Program-made: the position numbers and the translations under genes
Notes under the pieces: model-generated
Databases searched by the model: none
Told to the model about the DNA's origin: nothing
What the model saw: the letters and a program-made list of their open reading frames with translations, nothing else
DNA from: Opitutaceae bacterium
GTDB lineage: Bacteria; Verrucomicrobiota; Verrucomicrobiia; Opitutales; Opitutaceae
Reading direction: 5' to 3'
NCBI GenBank assembly: GCA_028284235.1
Contig: JANQSC010000008.1
Coordinates: forward strand, 62,001 to 126,000
DNA length: 64,000 nt
In this document: positions 48,110-57,153 of the stretch, in pieces
Layout of the letters: the number at the start of each line of letters is the position of its first letter
How positions within the stretch are numbered: the first letter of the stretch is position 1

Positions 48110-50266
48110 CTATTCGAGTTCCGCTAGAATTCGTTTGGCATCGTCGACATAAATGCCTTCCAAGCCGAGCTCCAAAGCTCGACTTAATGCAGTCTTTGCG
48201 GCTTCGCTGTCTTCTCTGGCATGCTGAATTTTACCAAGATGATAGAGGATCATCGGGTGATTCTCGATTTTCCGCATGCTTTCTTTTACGAGGCTGAGGG
48301 CGAGTTCGTGGTCTCCGCGCTTGTGGTATATCCAGCCAAGGGTGTCAGCCGTGGCGGGATCGTTTGGCATGAGGTCGCGGGCCCTCATCGCCAGGTCGTA
48401 CGCTTCATCGATCTCGTTGAAGTGCTCGGCTTGAATGTATGCCAAGTTGTTCAATGCGGGCCCTAACTCGCTGTTGATTTTGATAGAGGACTGATAGTGT
48501 TGCCGCGCTTTGTCGAAATCTGACTGCCTTTCATAGAGCTCGCCAAGTCGCATATGGGCGTCGATATCGTCGGGACTGATGTCCAGCAGGGCGACAAGCC
48601 GTTGGATGGCGAGTTTAGGTTGATTGGATGATGTGTAGTAGTTGGCGAGCAACAAAAATGCTGGTCTAAAGGTAGGCTTGAGTTCAATTGCTCGCTTTAG
48701 AGCTTCCTCGCCGTTTTGCCCTTGGTCGCTGGATAAGAATACCTTGCCTTTGAGGAAGAAGAGAAACTCCGAGTCCGGAAACTCCTCCATTTGCGCATCG
48801 ATTCGATCAAGCGCGTCGGTGAAGCGTTTTTCCGATATATCGAGGTCCGTGATTCGTTCCAGCGCAGGAAGGTATCGTTGGTTGCGCGCTAGCGATTCTT
48901 CCAATGCCGCGCGGCCTTTTTCATTTTCCGACATCCGAAAGTAAACATCTCCTGCGAGTTGTGGAGGCTGAGGGTTGTCTGGCATTTGATCGCTCAACGA
49001 CTGAAATATCTCTAACGCGTTGCTAAGCTTGTTTTCTGAAAGGTAGATTTGGGCGAGGAGTGATTGAGCGGGAATGTCCGCTGGATTGTTTTCAAGAAGC
49101 CTGTTTAGGGAGGTGATAGCGTCGTATGGGTTTCCTTGGCGGGCATTCAAAGCTGCTTGCATCAGGAGCGCTTCAGCGTAGTCGGGATCGATCGTTAGGG
49201 CTTTCGTCAGGCTTGCCGCCGACTTGATGGGTTGGTCGTTTGCCGAATAGGCTTGGGCCAAGTGGAAGTAGGCAGGAGCGAGTTCGGTGTAAACTTCTGT
49301 GAGCTTTTCAAGCTGCTTTATCGCTTCGTCAGTTTCGCCTTGCCCGACTTTCAACTTTGCGTCGAACACAATTATTTCCGGGCTGTAAGGCGTGAGGCGG
49401 AGGATTTTCGCGGACAACTCTGCCGCGTCTGCCAGACGTTGCTCGTTTGCGGCGATTTGAGCTTTTAGCAATAGTCCGGGAACAAAGTTGGGGGTATGCC
49501 CAAGAATTTTGTCGATCACCTCCACCGCTGCGTTGCTATTGCCGGATTTTAGTTTGAACCCTGCATAGCGAAGTTGCTTGTGCGGGTCGTTTTTCGCGGT
49601 TTCGAACGCGGAGCGGAATGCAGTCTCGGCTGCCTTCGCTCCGTCGCGGGCCCACAGCACGCTGGCGAGCGAAGCGTGAGCATCGCTTGAGTTGGAGTCC
49701 AATGTGAGGGCGTGCTTGAAGAGAAGTTCTGCGTCGTCGAGCTTTCCTTCGTTCGCGTCTAGCAGGCCGAGCGCGACCACAATGGCAGCGGTTTCGTTGG
49801 TGGTCCGGAGTGTCTCTAGCGATGCTCGAGCATCGTCGATTCGACTTAGCCGCAACGCAGCTTCCTGAAGCGTCAGTGGCGCTGCCGGATCGGTGGGGTT
49901 GTCGTCAAGGAGGTTTCTTGCTTCCTCCCAAGCGGATTCGGCGTCGCCCAAACCGAGAAAGAGGGATGCTAGCGCTCGTCTGTAATCAAGGTTCTCAGGC
50001 GCGACTTCGCGGGTTCGTGTCAGAAACGGATAGGCATCGCCCAACCGTCCTTGACGATGGTAAATGAGACCCAGGTGTCCGAGCGCTTCACCGACTTCCG
50101 AGTCGATTTGGAGCACGTTTTTGTATTCGATCTCGGCGGATTTGTAGTCGCCAGCCTCGAAGTACTGATTTGCGAGTGAAAGGTGATCTTCGAGATTTGC
50201 CTTCTGTGTACAGCCGCTGAACACTGCAACCAATACGAGTGGGAGGGATGAAGATAGAAGTTTCAT
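48110..50266 (-). CDS. prsT: TPR lipoprotein of the exosortase system (PrsT-like)
   Basis: The 718-residue protein has a lipoprotein signal (LVLVAVFSGC, acylated Cys19) and then tetratricopeptide repeats throughout (for example ANQYFEAGDYKSAEIEYKNV and NLAYIQAEHFNEIDEAYDLA). It resembles PrsT, the TPR protein commonly encoded with PrsK and PrsR at exosortase loci, which is usually longer (about 900 residues). The position between two VPDSG genes supports this. The precise role is unknown; it may help export or assembly of polysaccharide and sorted proteins at the envelope. Confidence 0.75.
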   Translation of the reverse strand: MKLLSSSLPLVLVAVFSGCTQKANLEDHLSLANQYFEAGDYKSAEIEYKNVLQIDSEVGEALGHLGLIYHRQGRLGDAYPFLTRTREVAPENLDYRRALASLFLGLGDAESAWEEARNLLDDNPTDPAAPLTLQEAALRLSRIDDARASLETLRTTNETAAIVVALGLLDANEGKLDDAELLFKHALTLDSNSSDAHASLASVLWARDGAKAAETAFRSAFETAKNDPHKQLRYAGFKLKSGNSNAAVEVIDKILGHTPNFVPGLLLKAQIAANEQRLADAAELSAKILRLTPYSPEIIVFDAKLKVGQGETDEAIKQLEKLTEVYTELAPAYFHLAQAYSANDQPIKSAASLTKALTIDPDYAEALLMQAALNARQGNPYDAITSLNRLLENNPADIPAQSLLAQIYLSENKLSNALEIFQSLSDQMPDNPQPPQLAGDVYFRMSENEKGRAALEESLARNQRYLPALERITDLDISEKRFTDALDRIDAQMEEFPDSEFLFFLKGKVFLSSDQGQNGEEALKRAIELKPTFRPAFLLLANYYTSSNQPKLAIQRLVALLDISPDDIDAHMRLGELYERQSDFDKARQHYQSSIKINSELGPALNNLAYIQAEHFNEIDEAYDLAMRARDLMPNDPATADTLGWIYHKRGDHELALSLVKESMRKIENHPMILYHLGKIQHAREDSEAAKTALSRALELGLEGIYVDDAKRILAELE

Positions 50267-50682
50267 GTCTTATCGAGAAATCGGATTTGTGGCGGTGAGT
50301 GTTAAGTGATTTGTGAAAACTTTTGGATCGGGCGACTTTTGGCGCGCGGTTGCGGCACGCTTGATTCCGCTGACGTCCCAATTTGAAGTCTCGCAGCCGG
50401 TTTCTGAATGAGAACAGTGAATTTTTCCACGAGAACTAGTGTGTAGGCCCTTTGTCTGGTCAAGATGAGAAGGAATCGTCGTTGGGTCAACGAAGAGTTG
50501 AATGGTCATTGAGCGTGCCCCTTCTAAGCGGATCCAGCGCTGGTGTGAGTTCGCCTAACTTAGACCGTCGCGAACGTACGAAGACTAACGTTCCATCCGG
50601 TGGCGCGGATTTTGGGCGAATGTCTGGGCGAAAAAAAACCTCTGCGGTCGGCAGAGGGTTAAATTGATTCAGTTGAAGTACC
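50267..50682. other. 416-base intergenic region upstream of prsT
   Basis: It contains the prsT upstream sequence and the terminator of VPDSG gene 2 (50631-50657). No convincing promoter element or gene was found; a GG-N10-GC pair near 50356 lacks the rest of the -24/-12 consensus. Confidence 0.5.
50631..50657 (-). terminator. rho-independent terminator of VPDSG gene 2
   Basis: CCTCTGC and GCAGAGG pair over GGTCG (50639-50657); on the - strand eight T follow. It lies 25 bases after the stop codon at 50683. Confidence 0.9.
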
Positions 50683-51246
50683 TCATGAAGATTGTCTCTT
50701 GTACCGGCGGCCAAAGCAAGCGAGCCCGATCATGCCGAGCCCGAGAAGAGTTAAGCTTGTTCCGCTGTCCGGCACTGTGATTGACGAGAGGAAGTACCCT
50801 TGCTGGCCGACTGATGATCGACCCTGAGTGAAGCGGATGATTTGGCTTTTGGCGTGAATTCCTACTTCAGTGTTGTTGGCAACGATGCCGTTGTTGAACC
50901 ACGAGCCGCCATCGAGCTTGACCCAGACTCTATCGTTCCCGTCTTGGCCCTTAATCGTGAAGGAGTGAATCGATACGGTCCTCCCAAAGTTGAGGAAGAG
51001 CTTGTCGTCGGAGCCTTTGTTGTCGATCTGCCTATTCAGTCCGGAAATAACTCCGAGCCCCTTTTTCCCGTGCCATACTTTCGCATTGCTGGTAGCGACG
51101 ACAGTGTAACCCCCTTGGGGCCCGAACGCCTTCGAGTCGCTGGCGCCGCCAGGCCCTCCAGTGAAGTCGAACGTTGTAAGGGCCAAGGCCCCGCCCGAGA
51201 TTGAAAGAGCCGCGGCTACGGCGATAACGCATCTGATTTTCTTCAT
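50683..51246 (-). CDS. VPDSG-CTERM surface protein 2
   Basis: The 187-residue protein has a signal peptide (MKKIRCVIAVAAALSISGGA), a beta-rich body (FDFTGGPGGASDSKAF; VSIHSFTIKGQDGNDRVWVK) and the sorting tail VPDSG, SLTLLGLGMIGLACFG, RRYKRQSS. It shares the tail but little body sequence with VPDSG protein 1, as expected for substrates of the same exosortase. It has its own -24/-12 promoter at a nearly identical distance, 50 bases upstream of the ATG, and its own terminator. Confidence 0.85.
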   Translation of the reverse strand: MKKIRCVIAVAAALSISGGALALTTFDFTGGPGGASDSKAFGPQGGYTVVATSNAKVWHGKKGLGVISGLNRQIDNKGSDDKLFLNFGRTVSIHSFTIKGQDGNDRVWVKLDGGSWFNNGIVANNTEVGIHAKSQIIRFTQGRSSVGQQGYFLSSITVPDSGTSLTLLGLGMIGLACFGRRYKRQSS

Positions 51247-51294
51247 TAAGTCGTATTTTTCTAGCTTGGATAGCGCACTTCTGAGCCCCTAGGT

Positions 51295-51310
51295 AGCAGT
51301 ACTTATGCCA
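51295..51310 (-). promoter_or_regulatory. sigma-54 promoter of VPDSG gene 2
   Basis: Read on the - strand: TGGCATAAGTACTGCT, with GG and GC ten bases apart and one mismatch in the -12 element. It shares TGGCAT and TGCT with the promoter of VPDSG gene 1. Confidence 0.78.
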
Positions 51311-51416
51311 GGTAATTTAACGATGGATACGACTTGTCTGTAAGCAGTTAATTGCAAAGAGCTTATGAACGAAAAAATTAAGCGCCTAAACCGTGCCTTT
51401 GAAGTTTGAAACGTTT

Positions 51417-51438
51417 AATGTGTAAAAGAAAGCAACAC
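51417..51438 (-). promoter_or_regulatory. candidate PrsR box upstream of VPDSG gene 2
   Basis: On the - strand GTGTTG-N7-TTACACATT, matching the box at 47704-47725 at 14 of 22 positions with both ends conserved. It is a GTGT...ACAC dyad lying about 110-130 bases upstream of the -24 element. Confidence 0.5.
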
Positions 51439-51681
51439 AATTCTGTAACCTTGGAAATGCGAACAGTTTAAGTTTTTGTTCATCTGTAACTTACGGAAAC
51501 GCATGGAATTGTCGGCATCCCTTACACTTTTTGCTCAAGGGGGATGTTTTGCGAAGTCCATTCTGGTTTCGTCACCCAAGTTGTGTTTGCAAGTTTGCCT
51601 TGGTTGGAAGGGACGAATTTCCTTTTCCGCAGACCTGCAATGCGAGGCTATCTATCGAGACGAGAGCCCGTGCCCTTTTAG

Positions 51682-52689
51682 CTAGACGCGAGACGACTGG
51701 GTTGTTGGATTTTCAATGTCCGAAGATTCGGGCTGGTCTTGCTTTGGTCTCTCGTGCGATTCGCGTTTCCACATCCAAAAGAGTAGGGCGAGGAACGGAA
51801 CGAGTGACAGAGCGAAAAAGAACGGGCCACCCTTGTGGTGAATCCAATGGTCGATCATGTGAGGTCCGACGCGCACGCACAAATAGCTGATGGTGAAAAT
51901 TCGAAATCCGTTGCGGACAACTGCGAGCGGAACGACAAAAAAGACCAGGAACCAGCGTTTCCATTTCGAATTCAAGAAGAGCTCTCCCGCTACAATGCTT
52001 GTGATCAGCAGGACTAGGCTGGAACGTATGCCGCTACATGATGGGGCAACGTAGATTTCGATTGTAGACAGTTGGAATACGAGAGGGTCTGGGCGGAATA
52101 TGGGAATACCTGCGGCCCTCACCATGTGATACGAAACTTCTGCTGAAGTGTACTGAAAGAACGTATTCACCCATTCTTGAACTATAGTAGGGAGAGGAAC
52201 TAGAAAAACGAGAAACGCTAGCGCAAATTTCTGAGGCTTTAGCCTGCGTGGTCCGATGGTGAAAAGAGCGGCAGAGTAGATCAGCAGTACATACGCGAGG
52301 GTCGGTACCGCAAGCGAGTCCTCGATCGCTGCGAAGCTCTCTGTTGTCCAGTAGAAGGACAACAGCGCGGCTGCTCCGATTCCTGGCGCGAGAGACCAAA
52401 CGCGATTGGGCGGGTCAGGGACTGCTGGATTGGTTTTTCTGATCCAAGCTAAGTATAGACTGACGATGGGAATCAGTATGATATGAGAATGGAGGTCTGT
52501 ACTTAGCGACAGTTGCAAGAGGCCATACAGTGGCGCGCCAAACACCAGGGTCAGTCCGATGACCCAGATAGCGAATCGACGCGTTTGTGGCGAAACGGGC
52601 CGTTCCGAGCTGCCTGTAGATTCTGAGTTGCTAATGGTTGCTTGGGTTGATTGTTTCGAGTGCCACGAGCCGCTCTGCGCGAGATGCAA
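51682..52689 (-). CDS. xrtC: exosortase (VPDSG-specific, exosortase C type)
   Basis: The 335-residue integral membrane protein has about eight hydrophobic segments and the exosortase catalytic residues: Cys in APSCSGIRSSLVLLITS, Arg in PLAVVRNGFRIFTIS and His in IDHWIHHKGGPFFF. Exosortases cut and process PEP-CTERM-type tails; the two VPDSG proteins nearby make the VPDSG-specific type C most likely. The first 40 residues are polar and Ser-rich, so the true start could be later. It lies downstream of an outer-membrane protein gene (174-base gap). Confidence 0.88.
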   Translation of the reverse strand: MHLAQSGSWHSKQSTQATISNSESTGSSERPVSPQTRRFAIWVIGLTLVFGAPLYGLLQLSLSTDLHSHIILIPIVSLYLAWIRKTNPAVPDPPNRVWSLAPGIGAAALLSFYWTTESFAAIEDSLAVPTLAYVLLIYSAALFTIGPRRLKPQKFALAFLVFLVPLPTIVQEWVNTFFQYTSAEVSYHMVRAAGIPIFRPDPLVFQLSTIEIYVAPSCSGIRSSLVLLITSIVAGELFLNSKWKRWFLVFFVVPLAVVRNGFRIFTISYLCVRVGPHMIDHWIHHKGGPFFFALSLVPFLALLFWMWKRESHERPKQDQPESSDIENPTTQSSRV

Positions 52690-52863
52690 TCCGATTCAGA
52701 TTAGTTCGGCTTAAAAGGACGGTTGTTAACCGATAAGTGCCTCGAGATTTCGAAAACAGCTTCAGGACGCCTGATGGGAGGCTTATGAACCACGATGAAA
52801 TTCCCGAAGTGACGGGCGGTGACATCGATCAGCATTTTGGGATTCTACCCGGGCTCAGACTAC

Positions 52864-54105
52864 TTAGCGCCGATAACTAATGCTAATTCCGGTTTGGTCA
52901 CTCGAGAAACCGAATCCGGTGACGTTGGTGGTGTTTTCGTTTTTTCGGTAGAAGGCGGATACACTCACTCGATTGCCTAGTTTGGTGCTCAGGTCTACCG
53001 AAAACGAGTCGTACTCATCGTCGCGTCCCACGACAAAATTGTTCAGTAAATCTAGGTACTCTGTGGATACTTCCCCGTAGGATACCGTCAGATTCAATCG
53101 TCCGAGCAATCGTTGGCTCAAACTTAGAGTTAGGGACTCGGTTTCTCTATTGGAGTTGCTGAAGTATGATGCGCCAATTTGGCGAGAGAGGTTTATGGCT
53201 ATAGTTGTGTAGTCAAATGCCTGATACTGTATGCTCCCGCTGTACGTTGGATTCTCATCCTTTCCGAATCCTGCTGCATCGACTTCGCGAGCGTCAATAC
53301 CACCTTGCAAGTTAACGCTCAGCTTGTCGGTGGGATTAAAGCCATAGCGTAGTAGCAATCGATGGAATTTACTATTGAATCCTGGGTCGATGTCCGAATA
53401 TCCCCAGGTGTAACCGATCGCTGAATTTACTGCCGGACTTTTTTGGTGACGCAACCAGCTCGATGCGGTCCAATTCCGCACATCAGAAAAAGTGTCGGTG
53501 AATCGCAAGTCTTGGGTGGCGTTCAAGTCGAGATACCAGGCCGAGTTGAGTTGCCGGGAGGCGCTAATGGTAGTGCCCCAGTTGTCTTCTGGGGTTTGAG
53601 TTGCGGTTTCTACAAGCGACGCGTTGGATTTGCGGTAAGTTTGAGCAAAATTGACGTTCCAGTCTTGAATTTGAAATTCGCTTGAGAAATTCAAGGAGTG
53701 AGAGTCGCGATCATTGAACGCTGGATTGGAGTAGTACGTCCATGTTGGAGTGTATTCTAGATTCCAGAGATTTTGATATTCAAAACCAAGCGAGAGTCTG
53801 TAGTTTTGAATCTCAGTGTCTTGTGGGTTTCCAGCGCCGCGAAGTAGATTATTTGCGTCGGTAAATCGATACGTGATCGCTGGTCGGAAGAGGACGGGTC
53901 CTAGTTGCAACGGCGTAGACTCGCGTGATCTCGGACCCAGAGCGATGAGAGAACCTGTCGCATCATTGCTCGTCAGGAGCGATTTGCGAGGCTCTTTGGG
54001 TGTGTAGCTATTGGATGACTGTTGAGCAGCGCTTTGGGACACCGCCACAATGAACAGGAAAGCAGTCAATGTGAGACGAATGAGGTAGGTTGTAGCAAGT
54101 TTCAT
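52864..54105 (-). CDS. outer-membrane beta-barrel protein of the exosortase locus
   Basis: The 413-residue protein has a signal peptide (LTLTAFLFIVAVSQSAAQQ) and then repeated amphipathic strands rich in Tyr, Asn and Ser (LSLGFEYQNLWNLEYTPTWTY; LTLSLSQRLLGRLNLTVSYG), ending ISISYRR. It resembles the beta-barrel proteins commonly found at exosortase/exopolysaccharide loci. It may serve in polysaccharide export, but the sequence alone does not show this. Confidence 0.7.
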   Translation of the reverse strand: MKLATTYLIRLTLTAFLFIVAVSQSAAQQSSNSYTPKEPRKSLLTSNDATGSLIALGPRSRESTPLQLGPVLFRPAITYRFTDANNLLRGAGNPQDTEIQNYRLSLGFEYQNLWNLEYTPTWTYYSNPAFNDRDSHSLNFSSEFQIQDWNVNFAQTYRKSNASLVETATQTPEDNWGTTISASRQLNSAWYLDLNATQDLRFTDTFSDVRNWTASSWLRHQKSPAVNSAIGYTWGYSDIDPGFNSKFHRLLLRYGFNPTDKLSVNLQGGIDAREVDAAGFGKDENPTYSGSIQYQAFDYTTIAINLSRQIGASYFSNSNRETESLTLSLSQRLLGRLNLTVSYGEVSTEYLDLLNNFVVGRDDEYDSFSVDLSTKLGNRVSVSAFYRKNENTTNVTGFGFSSDQTGISISYRR

Positions 54106-54591
54106 TTGGTGGATAGAAAAGACAGACGGGATTTCGAAACACGACGGTTGTTGAACTAATCCAGATCTCTGGCGCGAAATGGAGTGAAATTAAACTGTTA
54201 GAAATTGGTTCGCGACCGCCGGTTTAGGGGGCTTTACACGTCTAGATTGTGATTCAGGATTGTGCCGATCCGAGGCTTTTTATCAATTTCAATAATCTCG
54301 GGGTGCACCTTATTGGATCATGGGGCAAACTGCTATTAGCATCAGGATCTGGAACCTGTGCTACTGAATTTGTAGCATGATGGCGCTCGGCGGGAATCTG
54401 GACTCGCTCGAATGGTGAAATCCGGGTAGTGACAGTTTGATGATCGGATCGTTTTGAAGAAGCTAGACTTATGGTGGATGGACACGTGCCTAAATGCCCA
54501 AGCTGGGGCGGGAAATAGCGGTTTGAATTAACTTGTAGATTGAATCTGGACTGAATGCAGGCGGTAAGGTCAAACTTCTGACTAAATCGAG
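54106..54591. other. 486-base intergenic region
   Basis: No gene is convincing. A small perfect hairpin TGCTAC-N7-GTAGCA lies at 54359-54377 without a T-run. No clear -24/-12 or -35/-10 promoter for the beta-barrel gene could be picked by eye. From here on the sequence becomes more AT-rich. Confidence 0.5.
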
Positions 54592-55794
54592 TTAGTTCAG
54601 CTGTTTAATTGCGAGTCCTGCGATTGTTTCGCCGATGGAAAAAGATGCGGTTGCGGCCGGGGACGGGGCGTTGCAGATGTGAATCAATCGCTCCGCTTCG
54701 ACGATGTGAAAATCATCAAGCAAATTCCCCTCTCGACTGCATGCTTGAGCTCTCACTCCGGCCCCTCCGGGCTTCAAGGCGTCACCGGAAATTTCTGGAA
54801 TCAAACGCTGTAGGGCTCGTACAAAAGCAGTTTTGCTAAATGACCGTTTATATTCCCCTAGCCCCGTTTTCCAATACTTTCGCGCGATCACGCGAAAACC
54901 GGGCCAGGACAATGTTTCCCAAGTGTCGCTAAAGCTGAAATCGGTTTTGCGATACCCTTCTCGAGCAAAGGAATAGACTGCGTTGGGGCCACATTCGACA
55001 CCGCCACCAATCATACGAGTAAAATGAACACCCAAAAATGGGAAAGCCGGATCCGGTACGGGGTATATTAGGTTCTTGACCAGACTTCGGGCGGAATCAG
55101 CAAGTTCGAAGTACTCTCCACGAAAAGGAACAATCCTCACGGAAAGATCTTTGTTGGTGAGCAATGCGAGTCTGTCCGATTGTAGCCCCGCACAGGAAAC
55201 CAATAGGCTACACGCGATTGTTTCATCGGAAGTAGACAACTCTACGCTTTTCGAGGAGATCCTTCTAATATTCTCTACTTGTTTGCCTAGAAAAATTTCG
55301 CCCCCGGCTTGTTTAATTCGGTCCGCTAATTTTAGAGAAACTTGCTTATAATTAATAATTCCTGTTTGTGGCACATGCAAACCACGAATGCCTACGCAAT
55401 GGGGCTCTAGTTCACTGATCTCGCTAGAAGAGAGTTTGCGAATACCCTTCAAGCCGTTTTCACTGCCTCTTCGACTAAGTTCCTCGAGGTTTTGCAATTC
55501 GCCCTCTCGTGTAGCTACAACAATTTTCCCGCAAATATCATAGTCTATCCCTTCATCCCGTGCAAAGTCTATAAGCATCCTATATCCTTTTCGGCAGAGA
55601 TTGGCCTTCAAAGATCCAGGTTTATAATAGAGGCCTGAGTGTATAACTCCGCTGTTATTCCCAGTCTGGTGTTTCGCCAGGCCCTTTTCCTTCTCGACAA
55701 CCGCTATGCGGATACCGGGTTTATTCTCCAATAGACTATATGCTGAAGCCAATCCTAAAATGCCGCCACCAACTACAATAACATCGTACTTCAT
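54592..55794 (-). CDS. lhgO: L-2-hydroxyglutarate oxidase-like FAD protein
   Basis: The 400-residue protein belongs to the DAO family, with the FAD motif VIVVGGGILGLASAYSL, the LhgO segment AKHQTGNNSGVIHSGLYYKP and FPFLGVHFTRMIGGGVECGP, and a C-terminal NAPSPAATASFSIG block. LhgO oxidises L-2-hydroxyglutarate to 2-oxoglutarate. Within a polysaccharide region this is odd; relatives in sugar loci may act on another 2-hydroxy acid. It reads in the same direction as its neighbours. Confidence 0.82.
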   Translation of the reverse strand: MKYDVIVVGGGILGLASAYSLLENKPGIRIAVVEKEKGLAKHQTGNNSGVIHSGLYYKPGSLKANLCRKGYRMLIDFARDEGIDYDICGKIVVATREGELQNLEELSRRGSENGLKGIRKLSSSEISELEPHCVGIRGLHVPQTGIINYKQVSLKLADRIKQAGGEIFLGKQVENIRRISSKSVELSTSDETIACSLLVSCAGLQSDRLALLTNKDLSVRIVPFRGEYFELADSARSLVKNLIYPVPDPAFPFLGVHFTRMIGGGVECGPNAVYSFAREGYRKTDFSFSDTWETLSWPGFRVIARKYWKTGLGEYKRSFSKTAFVRALQRLIPEISGDALKPGGAGVRAQACSREGNLLDDFHIVEAERLIHICNAPSPAATASFSIGETIAGLAIKQLN

Positions 55795-55968
55795 TTCATC
55801 AAAAGTGAATAATTCGACAAGACTGGTCCTTTATAGCGCGCGTAGCAATTTATGCTATTTATCACAGCGATGAACGCGTTTTGCTACCACGTACAATATA
55901 GGTGCCAGGGCAGCCCTATCTGCAAAGATGCAAATGCTCTGGGTCGGGCAGCTAGAGTTCGCGCAGCT

Positions 55969-57153
55969 TTAGACAATTTCCACCTTGGGAGAAAGGCCAA
56001 GCTCGCGGAGTTGATGCGCGATCTCATCTGCGTAGACGGGATTCATCACGAAAACGAAATCGGGATCATACTCTTTCAAGTTTTGCGGTCCGATTATCTT
56101 TTGGCCAGTCCCGGGTAAATGTCGACCCTGTTTGTACGGATTGATATCGACTACTGCCGGAACAAACGCGGTATCAATCGAAAGCATGTTTAGCAAGCTG
56201 ACCGCTTTCGCTCCGCCACCCCATAGTATAATATTCTTCCCCTCCTTGCGGATTAGCTCCAGTCGTTCTTTCAATGAAGACAAACGCCTTGCTGAATTCG
56301 CGCCAAACTCCCGCACTTCGTCGACTAACGATTGTGTCTCAATATCCTCATCTACACTTATGCCGTCTTTTTTCTTTCGAGCGTCGAGTGAAATGAACTG
56401 ATCCCCAAAAACGCTTTGCTGGCGCAATACCTCAAATCCACTTTGCGCGAATGCTTGCTTCAGTGACTCGGCGCTGAAATAATTGCAATGCTCATAAATA
56501 ATATCCCAGATTGAGAGCCTGTCTGTAATAAACCGGACATTTGGGACTTCAAAATATATTATAGGATCACTCTTTTCGTTGATTGACTCGCAAATAGAAT
56601 CCAAAAATCCAATCGGGTCAGGGATGTGTTCAAAGACATGGCGGCTACAAATGAGGTCGCTTTCCAGGTCGTTGTACTTCCGCCCGAAAAAGTCTTTGAT
56701 GATAGTTACGCCTTCCGGAAGGGACGTTCTGGTTTCATCGAAACTCGTGTCGAATCCGAAACCGCGGTTCTTGCCTCGTTCACAGATAAGGCTCAAGAAG
56801 TGGCCTTTGCCGCAGCCTATATCGATGACCGTCTTTCTTCTAACGCTATATTCATCAATTAGCCGTTCACAAAGCGCATTGGCATAGTCTCGGAAAGCCG
56901 CTGAATAATCGAGCGAGTTGTCATATTTTTGCGTGTAATCCAAGAGGCCCGGATCAAACTGCCGATTCCAGATAAAGGCGCACTCAAGACAAACCGTCAG
57001 GCTGATGTCACCTTTGGAACACGCCTTCGCTTGTTCTGCGCTCGGCCACTGAATGCCGATGGTCGCCGGCATATCCTTCAAATCGAAAAAGGACCAGGTC
57101 TCTTTCGATCCGCAAACTGGGCAAGAGCACGATTCCGTTTCACCCGTGGTCAT
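55969..57153 (-). CDS. three-domain SAM methyltransferase (TylCIII-like), copy 1
   Basis: The product (394 residues from the ATG at 57153) has an N-terminal zinc site (CPVCGS, CLECAF), a class I SAM domain (VIDIGCGKGHFLSL; CSRHVFEHIPDP) and the C-terminal domain of sugar C-methyltransferases (NIILWGGGAKAVSLLNML, VVDINPYKQGRHLPGTGQ). The ATG overlaps the preceding stop as TGATG, indicating coupling; the frame opening at 57243 is not needed. It is a paralogue of the next gene. It may methylate a nucleotide-activated sugar, the substrate being unknown. Confidence 0.78.
   Translation of the reverse strand: MTTGETESCSCPVCGSKETWSFFDLKDMPATIGIQWPSAEQAKACSKGDISLTVCLECAFIWNRQFDPGLLDYTQKYDNSLDYSAAFRDYANALCERLIDEYSVRRKTVIDIGCGKGHFLSLICERGKNRGFGFDTSFDETRTSLPEGVTIIKDFFGRKYNDLESDLICSRHVFEHIPDPIGFLDSICESINEKSDPIIYFEVPNVRFITDRLSIWDIIYEHCNYFSAESLKQAFAQSGFEVLRQQSVFGDQFISLDARKKKDGISVDEDIETQSLVDEVREFGANSARRLSSLKERLELIRKEGKNIILWGGGAKAVSLLNMLSIDTAFVPAVVDINPYKQGRHLPGTGQKIIGPQNLKEYDPDFVFVMNPVYADEIAHQLRELGLSPKVEIV

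Larger units (their letters stand above)
51247..51681. other. 435-base intergenic region upstream of VPDSG gene 2
   Basis: It carries the -24/-12 promoter at 51295 and the candidate PrsR box at 51417-51438. The rest up to the exosortase stop codon at 51682 shows no gene; the small + strand frames there have no recognisable character. Confidence 0.55.
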
